Source: Bacteroidota bacterium | GTDB taxonomy: Bacteria; Bacteroidota; Bacteroidia; UKL13-3 | Length of the DNA: 45,681 bases | Assembly (NCBI GenBank): GCA_947446605.1 | Contig: CANFHJ010000006.1 | Location: 1-45,681 of the forward strand | Direction of reading: 5' to 3' | In this document: positions 8,815 through 16,555 of the stretch, in pieces | Position numbering within the stretch: position 1 is the stretch's first letter | How the letters are laid out: every line of letters begins with the position of its first letter | Translations under genes and position numbers: made by a program | The notes under the pieces: model-generated | The model's input: the letters and a program-made list of their open reading frames with translations, nothing else | Told to the model about the DNA's origin: nothing | The model's database searches: none

Positions 8815-10047
8815 TTATTTAATTAAAGGCTTTATGTATACTGGTAATTCTTTAATTGCTCTGTGCACCACAGAAGGATAATATTCCAGTTGAGCACCTT
8901 CTACCAATTCTGGACATTGAATTCTGCTGATTAAACCAGCAAATGCTTCTTCCACTTCCATTCGGGCAAGAGAGGCTCCTAAGCATACATGAATTCCGTG
9001 TGCAAAGGCCACATGTAAATTTGGATTGCGTTCAATATCCAACCCATTAGGATCGGTAAACTGATGTGGATCTCTATTGGCACCTGATAAACTAACCAAT
9101 AGACGATCACCTTTTTTGATTAATGTATTACCTACCTGCGTATCTTCTTTAGCCCAGCGCACTGTAGATTTTACAGAACCATCATAACGCAATAATTCTT
9201 CTACAGCTTTTTTCAATAGTTCTGGTTTCTGTTGGAATTTATCCCATTGATCGGGGTGATTGATAAATGCCATGGTACCATTTGCAATAAGGTTCATGGT
9301 GGTTTCATGACCACCAAAAACTAATAATACACATGTTGCCAAAACATCATTAGCAGTAATACTTCCAGCCTCTTCTGCAGAAAGCAATAAACTAATTAAA
9401 TCAATACCAGGGCGCTCTCTTTTTTGTTCAATTAAAGGAGTGATATAATCTACTAAGGCATTGATTCCTTCGCAGGCAATTTCTCTGCGACGCGGTTCAT
9501 CTGCTTTGATAAAAAAGAACACGCCTAATTTCTCCGACCATTCTTTAATTTTCTCAGTATCTAAATCAGGTGCACCAATCAGCTCAAGAATAACTGTCAT
9601 TGGCACTTCATAGGCAAAGTCTTTTACAAAATCAATTTTACCTTTTGCCAAAACCTTATCCAATGTTTTTTGAACAATTTTTCGCACCATTGGACGGTAA
9701 CGTTCGATGGCAATTGGCGTAAAATGTTTGTTGAGTAACATGCGCAATGCAGTATGTTCAGGTGGATCACGAAAAACCATCCAATAGGATAAGATTTTAA
9801 AGATAGGTGCAATAGATTCTTGTTCTTCCTGAGTAAGTTCTTGGGCTAAAAAACCCATGCGATCTGATGAGAAATTTAAAGAATCGCGCAGCACTTCAAC
9901 CACCTCATTGTAACCGGTAAGCACCCAACCACCCCAACGGGCATTCCAATGGATTGGTTCGGCTTCTCTTAATGTACGGTAATACCCATGAGGATCTGAA
10001 ATCACATTTGGCGCCATTAAATCATCATTCAAAGAAATTGTTTCCAT
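8815..10047 (-). CDS. Cytochrome P450 monooxygenase
   Basis: 410 aa soluble class I P450. Visible motifs: I-helix VFGGHETTMN (the A/G-G-x-E-T oxygen-activation motif), K-helix EELLRYDG (ExxR), and the heme loop FAHGIHVCLGASLAR with axial Cys near residue 355. The start METISLNDDL at 10045-10047 is preferred over the ORF-track start 23 codons upstream, whose extension is untypical. The substrate is unknown; the closest general resemblance is to CYP107/CYP109-like soluble P450s. It forms a two-gene operon with the ferredoxin. The unit is bracketed by the two intergenic GGTTCGAACC palindromes. Confidence 0.92.
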   Translation of the reverse strand: METISLNDDLMAPNVISDPHGYYRTLREAEPIHWNARWGGWVLTGYNEVVEVLRDSLNFSSDRMGFLAQELTQEEQESIAPIFKILSYWMVFRDPPEHTALRMLLNKHFTPIAIERYRPMVRKIVQKTLDKVLAKGKIDFVKDFAYEVPMTVILELIGAPDLDTEKIKEWSEKLGVFFFIKADEPRRREIACEGINALVDYITPLIEQKRERPGIDLISLLLSAEEAGSITANDVLATCVLLVFGGHETTMNLIANGTMAFINHPDQWDKFQQKPELLKKAVEELLRYDGSVKSTVRWAKEDTQVGNTLIKKGDRLLVSLSGANRDPHQFTDPNGLDIERNPNLHVAFAHGIHVCLGASLARMEVEEAFAGLISRIQCPELVEGAQLEYYPSVVHRAIKELPVYIKPLIK

Positions 10048-10125
10048 ATAGTTTGATTTACATTTAGTAGGTACAAGTTTGACAGGTTCAAAAAAATAAA
10101 AAATGATTAAAATCAAGAACTTAGC

Positions 10126-10149
10126 AAACCCTAACAGTTGTTAGGGTTT
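10126..10149. other. Inverted repeat in the divergent P450/glycosyltransferase gap
   Basis: Perfect 10-bp stem AAACCCTAAC / GTTAGGGTTT with AGTT loop. On the plus strand it is followed by a T-rich tract, but no plus-strand gene ends here, so a terminator role would need an unseen transcript. It could be a regulator site for the P450 or a repeat remnant. Confidence 0.55.
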
Positions 10150-10176
10150 TATTTTTAAAGTAGCCAACTATTTTTC

Positions 10177-10186
10177 GGTTCGAACC
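10177..10186. repeat. GGTTCGAACC palindrome, copy 2 (intergenic)
   Basis: Exact copy in context TTTTCGGTTCGAACCCAA, 27 bp from the inverted repeat at 10126-10149 and upstream of the P450 operon. Confidence 0.85.
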
Positions 10187-10287
10187 CAAAACGCTGTATA
10201 AAAATTGTATTTTGCAACAAAAAATAGCTTATCAAAAAGCAAGGGATAAATTATATTAGTCATGGTAAACACATAACAGGAGGCTAT

Positions 10288-11172
10288 TTGCATGAAAAGC
10301 AATATGCCGAAGCGCTATGTAAAAAGCTAGGACAAGAAAATTACGAATTGAATGTATTCCGACAATGGCGCCATTTTGAAGGAATTTTTTCGCAACTCAA
10401 TTTGTTATTTTGGGCGTTTTGGAAGGCTAATGGAAAAATAAATATTAGTGTTGCACGCCTTGGCGTTCCAGTTTTACTTAGAAATATTTTCAACCAAAAT
10501 AAAGTATATATTGTTTGGCATTATTACTCAAATGATGATGGAAAATCTTGGTTCTTACGCCAGTGGTACCAATTGTTTATAAAACTTGCTCGCTCGCTTC
10601 CTAAGGAAAAATTAGAAATTGTTTGTGTTGCGCCTTATTGGATGAATTATTTTAAAAACGCGTTAGGATTGCCTAATTTGGTTTATTATCCAAATTTATT
10701 TGATGCTGATAAATACATTGAATTTAGAGGCATGAAAAAGACAAATAAGATTCATTTTGGACAAGTTTCATTTAAAAACAATCCCGCCTTATATGATTTA
10801 GCAGAGAAGTTACATGCACAAGGTTATACATGTTACTTTAGCACCAATGTTAAGGAGAATGCCGCTAAATTTCCGAATTATGAAAACACCTATTTTGAAT
10901 TTTTTGAGGATTATTTAATTGAAATGGCCAGTTCAAAATTCACGCTGGCCTTTCCAAATTTTGCTGAAGGTTGGAACAGGGTAGCACATGAAAGTTTTTT
11001 GGTGGGCACGCAAGTTATTGGACCCAAACTAGGTGGTTTAGGCGATTTGTTAAGCGGGGCAAATGGCCATATTGTTGCCTCCATTGAGGAAGCCGAGGCC
11101 ATTATTATTAATCAGGAAGTTCAGCTTATTAATTATCATTTTTTGGATAAATTTGGTGAAAATATGGATTAA
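10288..11172 (+). CDS. Glycosyltransferase (GT-B type), 5' end unclear or degraded
   Basis: 294 aa from a TTG. The C-terminal half has a GT-B donor-site pattern (FPNFAEGWNRVAHESFLVGTQVIGP, then KLGGLGDLL), as in GT1/GT4 enzymes. The frame continues upstream of the TTG as NYISHGKHITGGYLHE, which looks like a genuine N-terminal GT-B segment, yet between the in-frame stop at 10225-10227 and 10288 there is no ATG, GTG or TTG. The gene may use a rare start codon, or its start codon has been lost. It is also shorter than the usual roughly 370 aa. It is divergent from the P450 operon. The acceptor is unknown. Confidence 0.65.
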   Translation: MHEKQYAEALCKKLGQENYELNVFRQWRHFEGIFSQLNLLFWAFWKANGKINISVARLGVPVLLRNIFNQNKVYIVWHYYSNDDGKSWFLRQWYQLFIKLARSLPKEKLEIVCVAPYWMNYFKNALGLPNLVYYPNLFDADKYIEFRGMKKTNKIHFGQVSFKNNPALYDLAEKLHAQGYTCYFSTNVKENAAKFPNYENTYFEFFEDYLIEMASSKFTLAFPNFAEGWNRVAHESFLVGTQVIGPKLGGLGDLLSGANGHIVASIEEAEAIIINQEVQLINYHFLDKFGENMD

Positions 11173-11197
11173 TTGCGACAAAAATAAAAAATAATTG

Positions 11198-11205
11198 TAT
11201 TTTTG
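11198..11205 (+). promoter_or_regulatory. Promoter of the Xre-RES operon
   Basis: TATTTTTG, a perfect TAnnTTTG, with TTG at 11173-11175 (22-nt spacer) as -33. It overlaps the TTG that the ORF track uses as start of the antitoxin, which argues for the ATG at 11224 instead. Confidence 0.6.
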
Positions 11206-11223
11206 AGGGGTAAAGTAGCAACG

Positions 11224-11742
11224 ATGAGAACTTATAAAAACACCCGAAAGCCTAAAAAATCCGATAATGTTCAGCTGGATATGGTTGCAGACAGGCCTAT
11301 GAGTTACGGCAAGAAATTTGAAACTGCAGAAGAGATTGCGGCAAAAAGTTTGGGAATTGCTAAAAATTTTACCAATGATTTTGTGCTCATAGAAGCCACT
11401 CGAAATGGCATTAAAAAAAATATCTTAATTGCCATTTCCAAACAACTGGGCATCAACCAAGAAAAGCTTTGCGAGTTGTTACACATCAGTACAAAAACAT
11501 TTCAGCGTATTGAAGATGAAACCGTATTAGATATCTTCTCGTCTGAATTAGCTATAGAATTAGCCTTGGTTACCGCCAAAGCTAGTCTTGTTTTCTCAGA
11601 TACAAATGCTATGCAAATTTGGCTTAAAACACCTCTATTAGCGCTAAATGGCCAAACACCTCTTTCCATATTAGATACCAGTTTTGGCGTTAAGTTGGTA
11701 ATGCAAACTTTGGGCAGAATTGAGCACGGTGTTTACGCTTAA
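11224..11742 (+). CDS. Xre/MbcA/ParS-type antitoxin
   Basis: 172 aa from ATG 11224. The central part (GIKKNILIAISKQLGINQ...LCELLHISTKTFQRIED) is a Xre-like helix-turn-helix. The C-terminus (WLKTPLLALNGQTPLSIL...GRIEHGVYA) is the DUF2384 toxin-binding domain, nearly textbook in form. It should neutralise the RES toxin, whose ATG begins 2 bp after its stop, and repress the promoter at 11198-11205 together with it. The Lys/Arg-rich N-terminal 60 residues are a less conserved extension. Confidence 0.92.
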   Translation: MRTYKNTRKPKKSDNVQLDMVADRPMSYGKKFETAEEIAAKSLGIAKNFTNDFVLIEATRNGIKKNILIAISKQLGINQEKLCELLHISTKTFQRIEDETVLDIFSSELAIELALVTAKASLVFSDTNAMQIWLKTPLLALNGQTPLSILDTSFGVKLVMQTLGRIEHGVYA

Positions 11743-11744
11743 AT

Positions 11745-12203
11745 ATGGAAGTATTTAGATTAAGCCATACACAATTTTCGATGGATTTAAGTGGCCAAGG
11801 AGCTAAGCTTTATGGCGGCAGGTGGAATTCTATTGGAACGCCAATGCTTTACACCTCTAGTCATATTTCCTTATGTGCTTTAGAATTGGCGTGTAATTGC
11901 GGAGGCCTGATTGGTTTAAAAAACTTAGCCTTGACTTGTATTACTATTTCTAACAAGGCAAGTATAGAAAAACTAGATTTAAAAGATTTACCAAAAAATT
12001 GGAATACTCATCCAAGTTTAAATGCCAACAAAATTTTAGGAGATCAATTCCTAAAAAGCACTGCGGCAATTGCCCTTGCAGTGCCATCAGTGTTAGTGCC
12101 AGAGGAAATGAATTACTTAATTAATCCGCTTCATCCATCATTTGACAAATGGGTGCAAATCTTATGGAATAAACCCTTTACTTTTGACAATAGAATTTTA
12201 TGA
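11745..12203 (+). CDS. RES-domain toxin (NAD-consuming type)
   Basis: 152 aa covering the whole RES domain. R26 (GGRWNSIG), Y36 (LYTSS), E47 (ALELA) and S115 (AVPSVLVP) match the Arg, Tyr, Glu and Ser positions of the active site in characterised RES toxins, which deplete NAD+. The end motif NYLINPLHPSF is also typical. It lies 2 bp after its cognate antitoxin. All active-site residues are present, so it looks functional. Its stop overlaps the ispE start in ATGA, so a toxin gene is translationally linked to an essential metabolic gene. Confidence 0.92.
   Translation: MEVFRLSHTQFSMDLSGQGAKLYGGRWNSIGTPMLYTSSHISLCALELACNCGGLIGLKNLALTCITISNKASIEKLDLKDLPKNWNTHPSLNANKILGDQFLKSTAAIALAVPSVLVPEEMNYLINPLHPSFDKWVQILWNKPFTFDNRIL
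12179..12186 (+). promoter_or_regulatory. Possible internal promoter for ispE
   Basis: TACTTTTG, a perfect TAnnTTTG, inside the last codons of the RES toxin and 14 nt before the ispE ATG. That spacing resembles other promoters in this window. No clear -33 TTG was found at the usual distance. Confidence 0.35.
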
Positions 12204-13039
12204 TTGTATTTCCCAATTGCAAAATAAATTTAGGCCTGCATATTATTAGAAAGCGGGAAGATAATTACCACGATTTAGAAACGGTATTTTATCCTGTTCC
12301 ACTCTGTGATGCACTAGAGCTTAGGGATGCAGAAGCTAGTCAAACCAAACATGTAAATTTAATTTCGGAAGGCCTGCCTGTTCAAGGAGATGCTAAGGAG
12401 AATTTAGTAAGTAAGGCATATCAACTGCTTCAAAAAGATTATGCGCTACCCTATTTGCAATTTGCACTTCTTAAAAACATTCCAATGGGTGCAGGATTAG
12501 GCGGAGGTTCTAGTGATGGCGCCTTTGCACTAAACTTATTAAATGCTTATTTGGATTTAAATTTGGGCGAAGAAAAACTTCTCCATTATGCGGCACAATT
12601 GGGCAGTGATTGCGCTTTTTTTATAAACAATAAACCTTGTTTGGGCTCGGGCAGAGGAGAAATTTTAAAGCCGATTGATTTAAGTTTAAAGGGATATTGG
12701 ATTGTGATTATTAAGCCTGAAATTCACATAAGCACGGCTGAGGCATTTGCTACTATTGATGTTAACAAGCACCAAAACCAATGGGAAGAAAATTCAATAA
12801 AAAATATCATTAAATTAGACCCAAGCAATTGGAAAGACAGGCTTTGCAATGATTTTGAAGACAGCATATTTCCAAAGCATCCATTGCTAGCAACAATTAA
12901 AAATAGTTTATACCAAGCGGGTGCAATTTATGCTTCCATGAGTGGAAGTGGTTCCAGTATTTTTGGCTTGTTTCGGTTCGAACCGAGATTAAAAGAAAGC
13001 TACCGAGAATATTTTTATTTTGAGGGCTTGTTGGATTAA
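12200..13039 (+). CDS. ispE: 4-diphosphocytidyl-2-C-methyl-D-erythritol kinase
   Basis: Phosphorylates CDP-ME in the MEP pathway to isoprenoid precursors. The 279-aa GHMP kinase starts with the typical [27 protein letters not shown] and has the ATP-binding loop [17 protein letters not shown] near residue 95-110 and the C-terminal [12 protein letters not shown]. The start is fixed by homology-like residues right after the ATG, which sits in the ATGA overlap with the RES toxin. The 3' end overlaps the convergent lolD-like gene by 4 bp (TTAA shared stop). A GGTTCGAACC palindrome is embedded near the C-terminus and encodes R-F-E-P. Confidence 0.95.
   Translation: MIVFPNCKINLGLHIIRKREDNYHDLETVFYPVPLCDALELRDAEASQTKHVNLISEGLPVQGDAKENLVSKAYQLLQKDYALPYLQFALLKNIPMGAGLGGGSSDGAFALNLLNAYLDLNLGEEKLLHYAAQLGSDCAFFINNKPCLGSGRGEILKPIDLSLKGYWIVIIKPEIHISTAEAFATIDVNKHQNQWEENSIKNIIKLDPSNWKDRLCNDFEDSIFPKHPLLATIKNSLYQAGAIYASMSGSGSSIFGLFRFEPRLKESYREYFYFEGLLD
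12973..12986. repeat. GGTTCGAACC palindrome, copy 3 (inside ispE, 14-bp extended)
   Basis: TCGGTTCGAACCGA, perfectly palindromic over 14 bp. It encodes R-F-E-P with CGG and CCG codons, which are GC-ending in an AT-preferring gene. Confidence 0.85.
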
Positions 13040-13722
13040 GACAATCCGTAGTCTTCAATTAAACCATCGCGCAAACGAATTATACGCTTGGCTCTTTTGG
13101 CAATATCTTCCTCATGGGTAACAATGATTACAGTATTGCCTGCTTCATGAATTTTTTCTATTAATTCCATAATTTCAACCGAAGTTTTGGAATCTAAATT
13201 ACCAGTTGGTTCATCTGCAAGAATGATAGAAGGGTTATTTACAAGCGCGCGCGCTATTGCTACACGTTGACGCTGCCCACCAGATAACTCATTTGGCTTA
13301 TGGTCCATTCTATCTCCTAAACCAACACTTCTGAGCGCCTCTTCAGCTTTAAGTATTCTATCTTTTTTTGAGATGCCGGCATAAACCAAAGGTAATGCCA
13401 CATTATCTAAAGAAGTATTTCGAGCAAGCAGGTTAAATGTTTGGAAGATAAACCCAATTTCTTTGTTCCTTATTTCTGCAAGCTCATTGTCGGTCATGTT
13501 GCTCACATCGGTTCCATTGAGAAAATACTTGCCTCTGCTAGGAGTATCAAGGCAACCAAGGATATTCATTAAGGTAGATTTTCCAGAACCAGAAGGGCCC
13601 ATTAAAGCAACGTATTCGCCTTTTTTAATTTGCAAGTCTACTTCACGCAAAGCATTTACAATCACCTCACCGATGCGATATGTTTTACCTATTCCGGTGA
13701 TATTGATGACAAAATCTTGCAT
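13036..13722 (-). CDS. ABC transporter ATPase, LolD/MacB family
   Basis: 228-aa stand-alone ATP-binding subunit of the type that drives FtsX-like permeases (lipoprotein release or MacB-type export). Walker [16 protein letters not shown]-loop FIFQTFNLL, signature [14 protein letters not shown], Walker [14 protein letters not shown] and the switch His in VTHEED are all intact. The partner permease is not adjacent; the LolE-like permease at 43165-44409 is one candidate. The ATG overlaps the gatC stop by one base. It is convergent with ispE, sharing TTAA. Confidence 0.9.
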   Translation of the reverse strand: MQDFVINITGIGKTYRIGEVIVNALREVDLQIKKGEYVALMGPSGSGKSTLMNILGCLDTPSRGKYFLNGTDVSNMTDNELAEIRNKEIGFIFQTFNLLARNTSLDNVALPLVYAGISKKDRILKAEEALRSVGLGDRMDHKPNELSGGQRQRVAIARALVNNPSIILADEPTGNLDSKTSVEIMELIEKIHEAGNTVIIVTHEEDIAKRAKRIIRLRDGLIEDYGLS

Positions 13723-14012
13723 TATTTTTCAATAAATTTAGGCACACGAAAATAATCACTGTCTTTGGCAGGTGCATTTTTTAATGCATCTGCTTTTGAA
13801 TAGGCTTGTTCAGGCTCATCTTCACGCAGTAAATTTACATTTTCGCTCATAAAAATGAGGGGTTCAACACCATCTGTATTTACCTCATTTAATTTTTCAA
13901 AATAAGACAAGATACGGTTGAGATCATTTTTAATATTTTCTTTTTCAGCAGGATCAAAATCGAGCTTAGCCAATTCAGATAAGCGATCCACTATTTCGTT
14001 ATTAATATCCAT
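13722..14012 (-). CDS. gatC: Asp-tRNA(Asn)/Glu-tRNA(Gln) amidotransferase subunit C
   Basis: 96-aa protein that holds GatA and GatB together in the enzyme forming Gln-tRNA or Asn-tRNA. It shows the usual form: an N-terminal helical part ([17 protein letters not shown]...[18 protein letters not shown]) and a C-terminal extended part with the conserved R-E-D (LLREDEP). GatA and GatB are not in the window. The gene overlaps the plsC end by 11 bp and is followed directly by the LolD-like ATPase, so the three are probably co-transcribed with pyrE. Confidence 0.92.
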   Translation of the reverse strand: MDINNEIVDRLSELAKLDFDPAEKENIKNDLNRILSYFEKLNEVNTDGVEPLIFMSENVNLLREDEPEQAYSKADALKNAPAKDSDYFRVPKFIEK

Positions 14013-14748
14013 TTGCTTGCAATTTATTGTTTATTACTTGATAAACTTGGTCTTTTAATAATTCTATATCGTTTAAGGTCATTCCAGCGGTAGGAATTGG
14101 CTGGTGCACATATTGGTATGAAAAGCCTGGTTTGCCTTCAAAAACGCCTTGGTCTGGCAACAATTCCCAGTTTCCAATAATGGTAATAGGAAGTAAAGGA
14201 ATTTGTTTTTCGATGGCAATTCTAAAAGGGCCATCTTTAAATTTAATCATTTTAGGTACTTGGCTAGAAATTGTACCCTCTGGAAAAATTACCATGCTGT
14301 TGCCATCCTCAATCCAATTAAGTGCTTTTCTATAGGCAAGTGCTGCTTTTCTGGCATCTTTGCGTTCTACCGCAATATCTATTGTTCTGAACCAAATGCC
14401 AAAAACCGGAATTCTCTCCAATTCTGCTTTAGCCATAAAATTAAAGAAGATTGGCAATTTAGCGGCTAATGTAACTATATCTACTTGCGAGGTGTGGTTG
14501 GGAACAATCATATAAGATTGTTTTGGATCTAGCTTTACCTCATAAAAAGTTTTAACTCGTATAAAGCCAAAAAGCAAGAGCATTTTACCCCAAAACTTTC
14601 GAACCAAATGCGCAAAACGGTAGCGTTTAGGATTACTTAAGCCCAAACGAATAAGCGGATATAAAAGTAAAAACCAGAAAACAACCCAAAAGCCAAAATA
14701 AATGGCAAATGCTGCTTTTAATGGATTTTTTGAAAGTTTTATGGCCAT
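14002..14748 (-). CDS. plsC: 1-acyl-sn-glycerol-3-phosphate acyltransferase
   Basis: Acylates lysophosphatidic acid to phosphatidic acid at the inner membrane. 248 aa with an N-terminal membrane segment (AFAIYFGFWVVFWFLLLYPLI), the catalytic NHTSQVD (NHx4D) motif near residue 85 and the glycerol-phosphate-binding FPEGTIS near 155. It lies 7 bp after pyrE and overlaps gatC by 11 bp. Confidence 0.92.
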   Translation of the reverse strand: MAIKLSKNPLKAAFAIYFGFWVVFWFLLLYPLIRLGLSNPKRYRFAHLVRKFWGKMLLLFGFIRVKTFYEVKLDPKQSYMIVPNHTSQVDIVTLAAKLPIFFNFMAKAELERIPVFGIWFRTIDIAVERKDARKAALAYRKALNWIEDGNSMVIFPEGTISSQVPKMIKFKDGPFRIAIEKQIPLLPITIIGNWELLPDQGVFEGKPGFSYQYVHQPIPTAGMTLNDIELLKDQVYQVINNKLQANGY

Positions 14749-14755
14749 ACGAAAA

Positions 14756-15397
14756 TTAATTACCCCAAATTTCCGGATTTTTTCTCCAAGCAGCTAATAC
14801 ATCTCGGTCGGAACTATTTACATATCCTTTAGCAACAGCCACTTCAATAAGTGCATCGTAATTGCACAAGGCAAAATAAGGACAATTTGCATTATTGAAA
14901 TTATTTTGAGCGGTTTCTAAGCCATAAGTAAAAATGCTTGCAAGACCAAGCACATTAGAACCAAAGCTGCGCAATGCATCTATTGCTTGTAGACTACTTT
15001 TTCCTGTAGAAACTAAATCTTCAATAACTACCACAGCTTGTTCTGGACGAATATCTCCTTCTACTTGTTTGCCCATTCCATGCTTTTTAGGTTCGGACCT
15101 AACATATCCAAAAGGCAATTCCATAGCATCAGCAACAAGTGCACCAGGAGCAATACCTGCAGTGGCAACACCAATGATTGCTTCTACTTGCGGGTAATGG
15201 ATACGAATTTGATCTGCCATTGCATTTTTTATATAACTTCTAATTGCTGGATGCGACAAAGACAAACGGTTATCGCTGTATATAGGTGATTTTAATCCAG
15301 AGGCCCATGTAAAAGGATTATTTGGTTCGAGTTTAATGGCTTTTATCTCCAATAAATATTCCGCTATCTTTGTAGCGATTGGTTCACTTATTTGCAT
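14756..15397 (-). CDS. pyrE: Orotate phosphoribosyltransferase
   Basis: Converts orotate and PRPP to OMP in pyrimidine synthesis. The 213-aa protein has the ASGLKSPIYSDNR substrate loop, the KKHGMGKQVEG flexible catalytic loop and the PRPP motif VVVIEDLVSTGKS. The start MQISEPIATKI is 8 bp from the divergent Nudix ATG, so promoters of the two genes must lie inside each other's coding sequence or the tiny gap. Confidence 0.95.
   Translation of the reverse strand: MQISEPIATKIAEYLLEIKAIKLEPNNPFTWASGLKSPIYSDNRLSLSHPAIRSYIKNAMADQIRIHYPQVEAIIGVATAGIAPGALVADAMELPFGYVRSEPKKHGMGKQVEGDIRPEQAVVVIEDLVSTGKSSLQAIDALRSFGSNVLGLASIFTYGLETAQNNFNNANCPYFALCNYDALIEVAVAKGYVNSSDRDVLAAWRKNPEIWGN
15365..15372 (+). 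promoter_or_regulatory. -7 element for the Nudix gene
   Basis: TATCTTTG, a perfect TAnnTTTG, inside the pyrE coding region and 34 nt upstream of the Nudix ATG at 15406. Confidence 0.5.
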
Positions 15398-15402
15398 GTC
15401 TA

Positions 15403-15410
15403 CAAATGTA
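15403..15410 (-). promoter_or_regulatory. Possible -7 element of pyrE
   Basis: Minus-strand TACATTTG, a perfect TAnnTTTG, across the Nudix ATG and only 6 nt from the pyrE ATG. If used, the pyrE mRNA would be nearly leaderless. Confidence 0.35.
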
Positions 15411-16023
15411 TAAATTTTTCATAAACGATAAGCCTTTAATCCTTACAAGTTCAAACGAAAGTTTAAATGCGTTTTCGGGTTACAAACAAATTAGCCTGAG
15501 CAAAGAATTGAATCTCATGGATTTGGTTAGAAAAATGGAAGAACCACAAGAGCAAGGACTAATTTTGATTTGTGAGGATCCAGCCGAAACTTTGCAAGAA
15601 TTAATGGCTAATTTTACCAGTATACATGCGGGTGGAGGTATTGTTTTTAATCAGGATACAGAGCTATTAATGATGCGTAGACTTGGCAAATGGGATTTGC
15701 CGAAGGGAAAAATAGATCCGGGAGAAACCATTGAAGAAGGCGCTTTAAGGGAAGTTGAGGAAGAGTGTGGTTTGAACCAATTGCGTATTACTAGATTTTT
15801 TGAGAATACTTATCATACCTATAAATTGCAAGGTCATCGTTTCTTAAAAGTTACGCATTGGTATGAAATGGAAACAAGTTTTACCGGGATATTGGTGCCT
15901 CAGTTGGAGGAAAATATTACGGAGGTGTGTTGGAAAAACCTTGCCAGTATTGATCTAAACAGTTTTGATACTTATGAATCTATCAGACAATTGCTGATAG
16001 ATGTAAAAAGCAAATCAAATTAG
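15406..16023 (+). CDS. Nudix hydrolase
   Basis: 205 aa from ATG 15406. The Nudix box reads GKIDPGETIEEGALREVEEECGL, matching Gx5Ex7REUxEExGU, and lies near residue 105-125. The roughly 85-residue N-terminal part before the Nudix fold is a separate domain common in Bacteroidota proteins of this kind. Substrate (nucleoside diphosphate derivative) unknown. The ORF-track start 9 codons earlier is a TTG that would lie at the predicted transcription start, so ATG 15406 is preferred. Convergent with coaD with a 4-bp overlap (TTAG). Confidence 0.88.
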   Translation: MYKFFINDKPLILTSSNESLNAFSGYKQISLSKELNLMDLVRKMEEPQEQGLILICEDPAETLQELMANFTSIHAGGGIVFNQDTELLMMRRLGKWDLPKGKIDPGETIEEGALREVEEECGLNQLRITRFFENTYHTYKLQGHRFLKVTHWYEMETSFTGILVPQLEENITEVCWKNLASIDLNSFDTYESIRQLLIDVKSKSN

Positions 16024-16478
16024 AAAATCACCTCTTTAGGTACAAATTCACTTGCCTTACCGCCATTGCGAATAAGATCGCGCACTACTGAAGAACTTAT
16101 AGGCGTATAGGCTGGGTCGCACATGAGGAATACGGTTTCGGCCTGCGGATAAATAATTTTATTCATTTGGGCGATATTCTTTTCGTAATCGAAATCGGCC
16201 ATGTTTCTTATGCCACGAATAATGTATTGGGCTCCAATTTCATCGCAGTATTTTACTGTAAGTCCTTCATAAAAAGTTGCTTTTACCTTTGGCTCATTTT
16301 TATAAATATTTTTAATCCATTCTACACGCGTTTCAACAGGGAATAAGGTAGACTTGGTGCTATTATGACCTACGCCAATTATTATTTCATCAAACAAAGG
16401 CAATGCTCTTTCGAGGATGTTTACATGTCCAACCGTTATTGGATCAAAAGTTCCGGGGAAGAGTGCAATCTTTTTCAT
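16020..16478 (-). CDS. coaD: Phosphopantetheine adenylyltransferase
   Basis: Fourth step of coenzyme A synthesis: 4'-phosphopantetheine plus ATP to dephospho-CoA. 152 aa with the nucleotidyltransferase signature FPGTFDPITVGHVNILERA at the N-terminus, IIRGIRNMADFDYE in the middle and ISSSVVRDL at the C-terminus. The final CoA enzyme, CoaE, is also in the window at 33.6-34.2 kb. It follows rsmD and DUF3822 on the same strand but has its own promoter match upstream. Confidence 0.96.
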   Translation of the reverse strand: MKKIALFPGTFDPITVGHVNILERALPLFDEIIIGVGHNSTKSTLFPVETRVEWIKNIYKNEPKVKATFYEGLTVKYCDEIGAQYIIRGIRNMADFDYEKNIAQMNKIIYPQAETVFLMCDPAYTPISSSVVRDLIRNGGKASEFVPKEVIF

Positions 16479-16494
16479 GCGGTGATTATTGGGT

Positions 16495-16502
16495 CAAAAA
16501 TA
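16495..16502 (-). promoter_or_regulatory. -7 element of coaD
   Basis: Minus-strand TATTTTTG, perfect TAnnTTTG, 17 nt before the coaD ATG and inside the 77-bp gap after rsmD. Confidence 0.5.
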
Positions 16503-16555
16503 ATTTAATTTAGCGAAATAGCTATTTTGAATTTATTATTGAAAATATGCTTATT

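Noticed and set aside
8880-8920. CPELVEG at the P450 C-terminus as the footprint of a PELVEG-coding REP insertion
   Set aside because: The DNA does not match the CTGAGCTTGTCGAAG repeat, and the peptide fits the normal P450 C-terminal strand.
10204-10212. TATTTTG-type boxes (also near 17957, 29607, 37327, 39189) as promoters
   Set aside because: They have one base fewer than TAnnTTTG; they may be functional variants, but I could not separate them from chance in AT-rich DNA.
11203-11223. TTG start of the antitoxin from the ORF track
   Set aside because: It overlaps the perfect promoter box; ATG 11224 is downstream of the likely transcription start.
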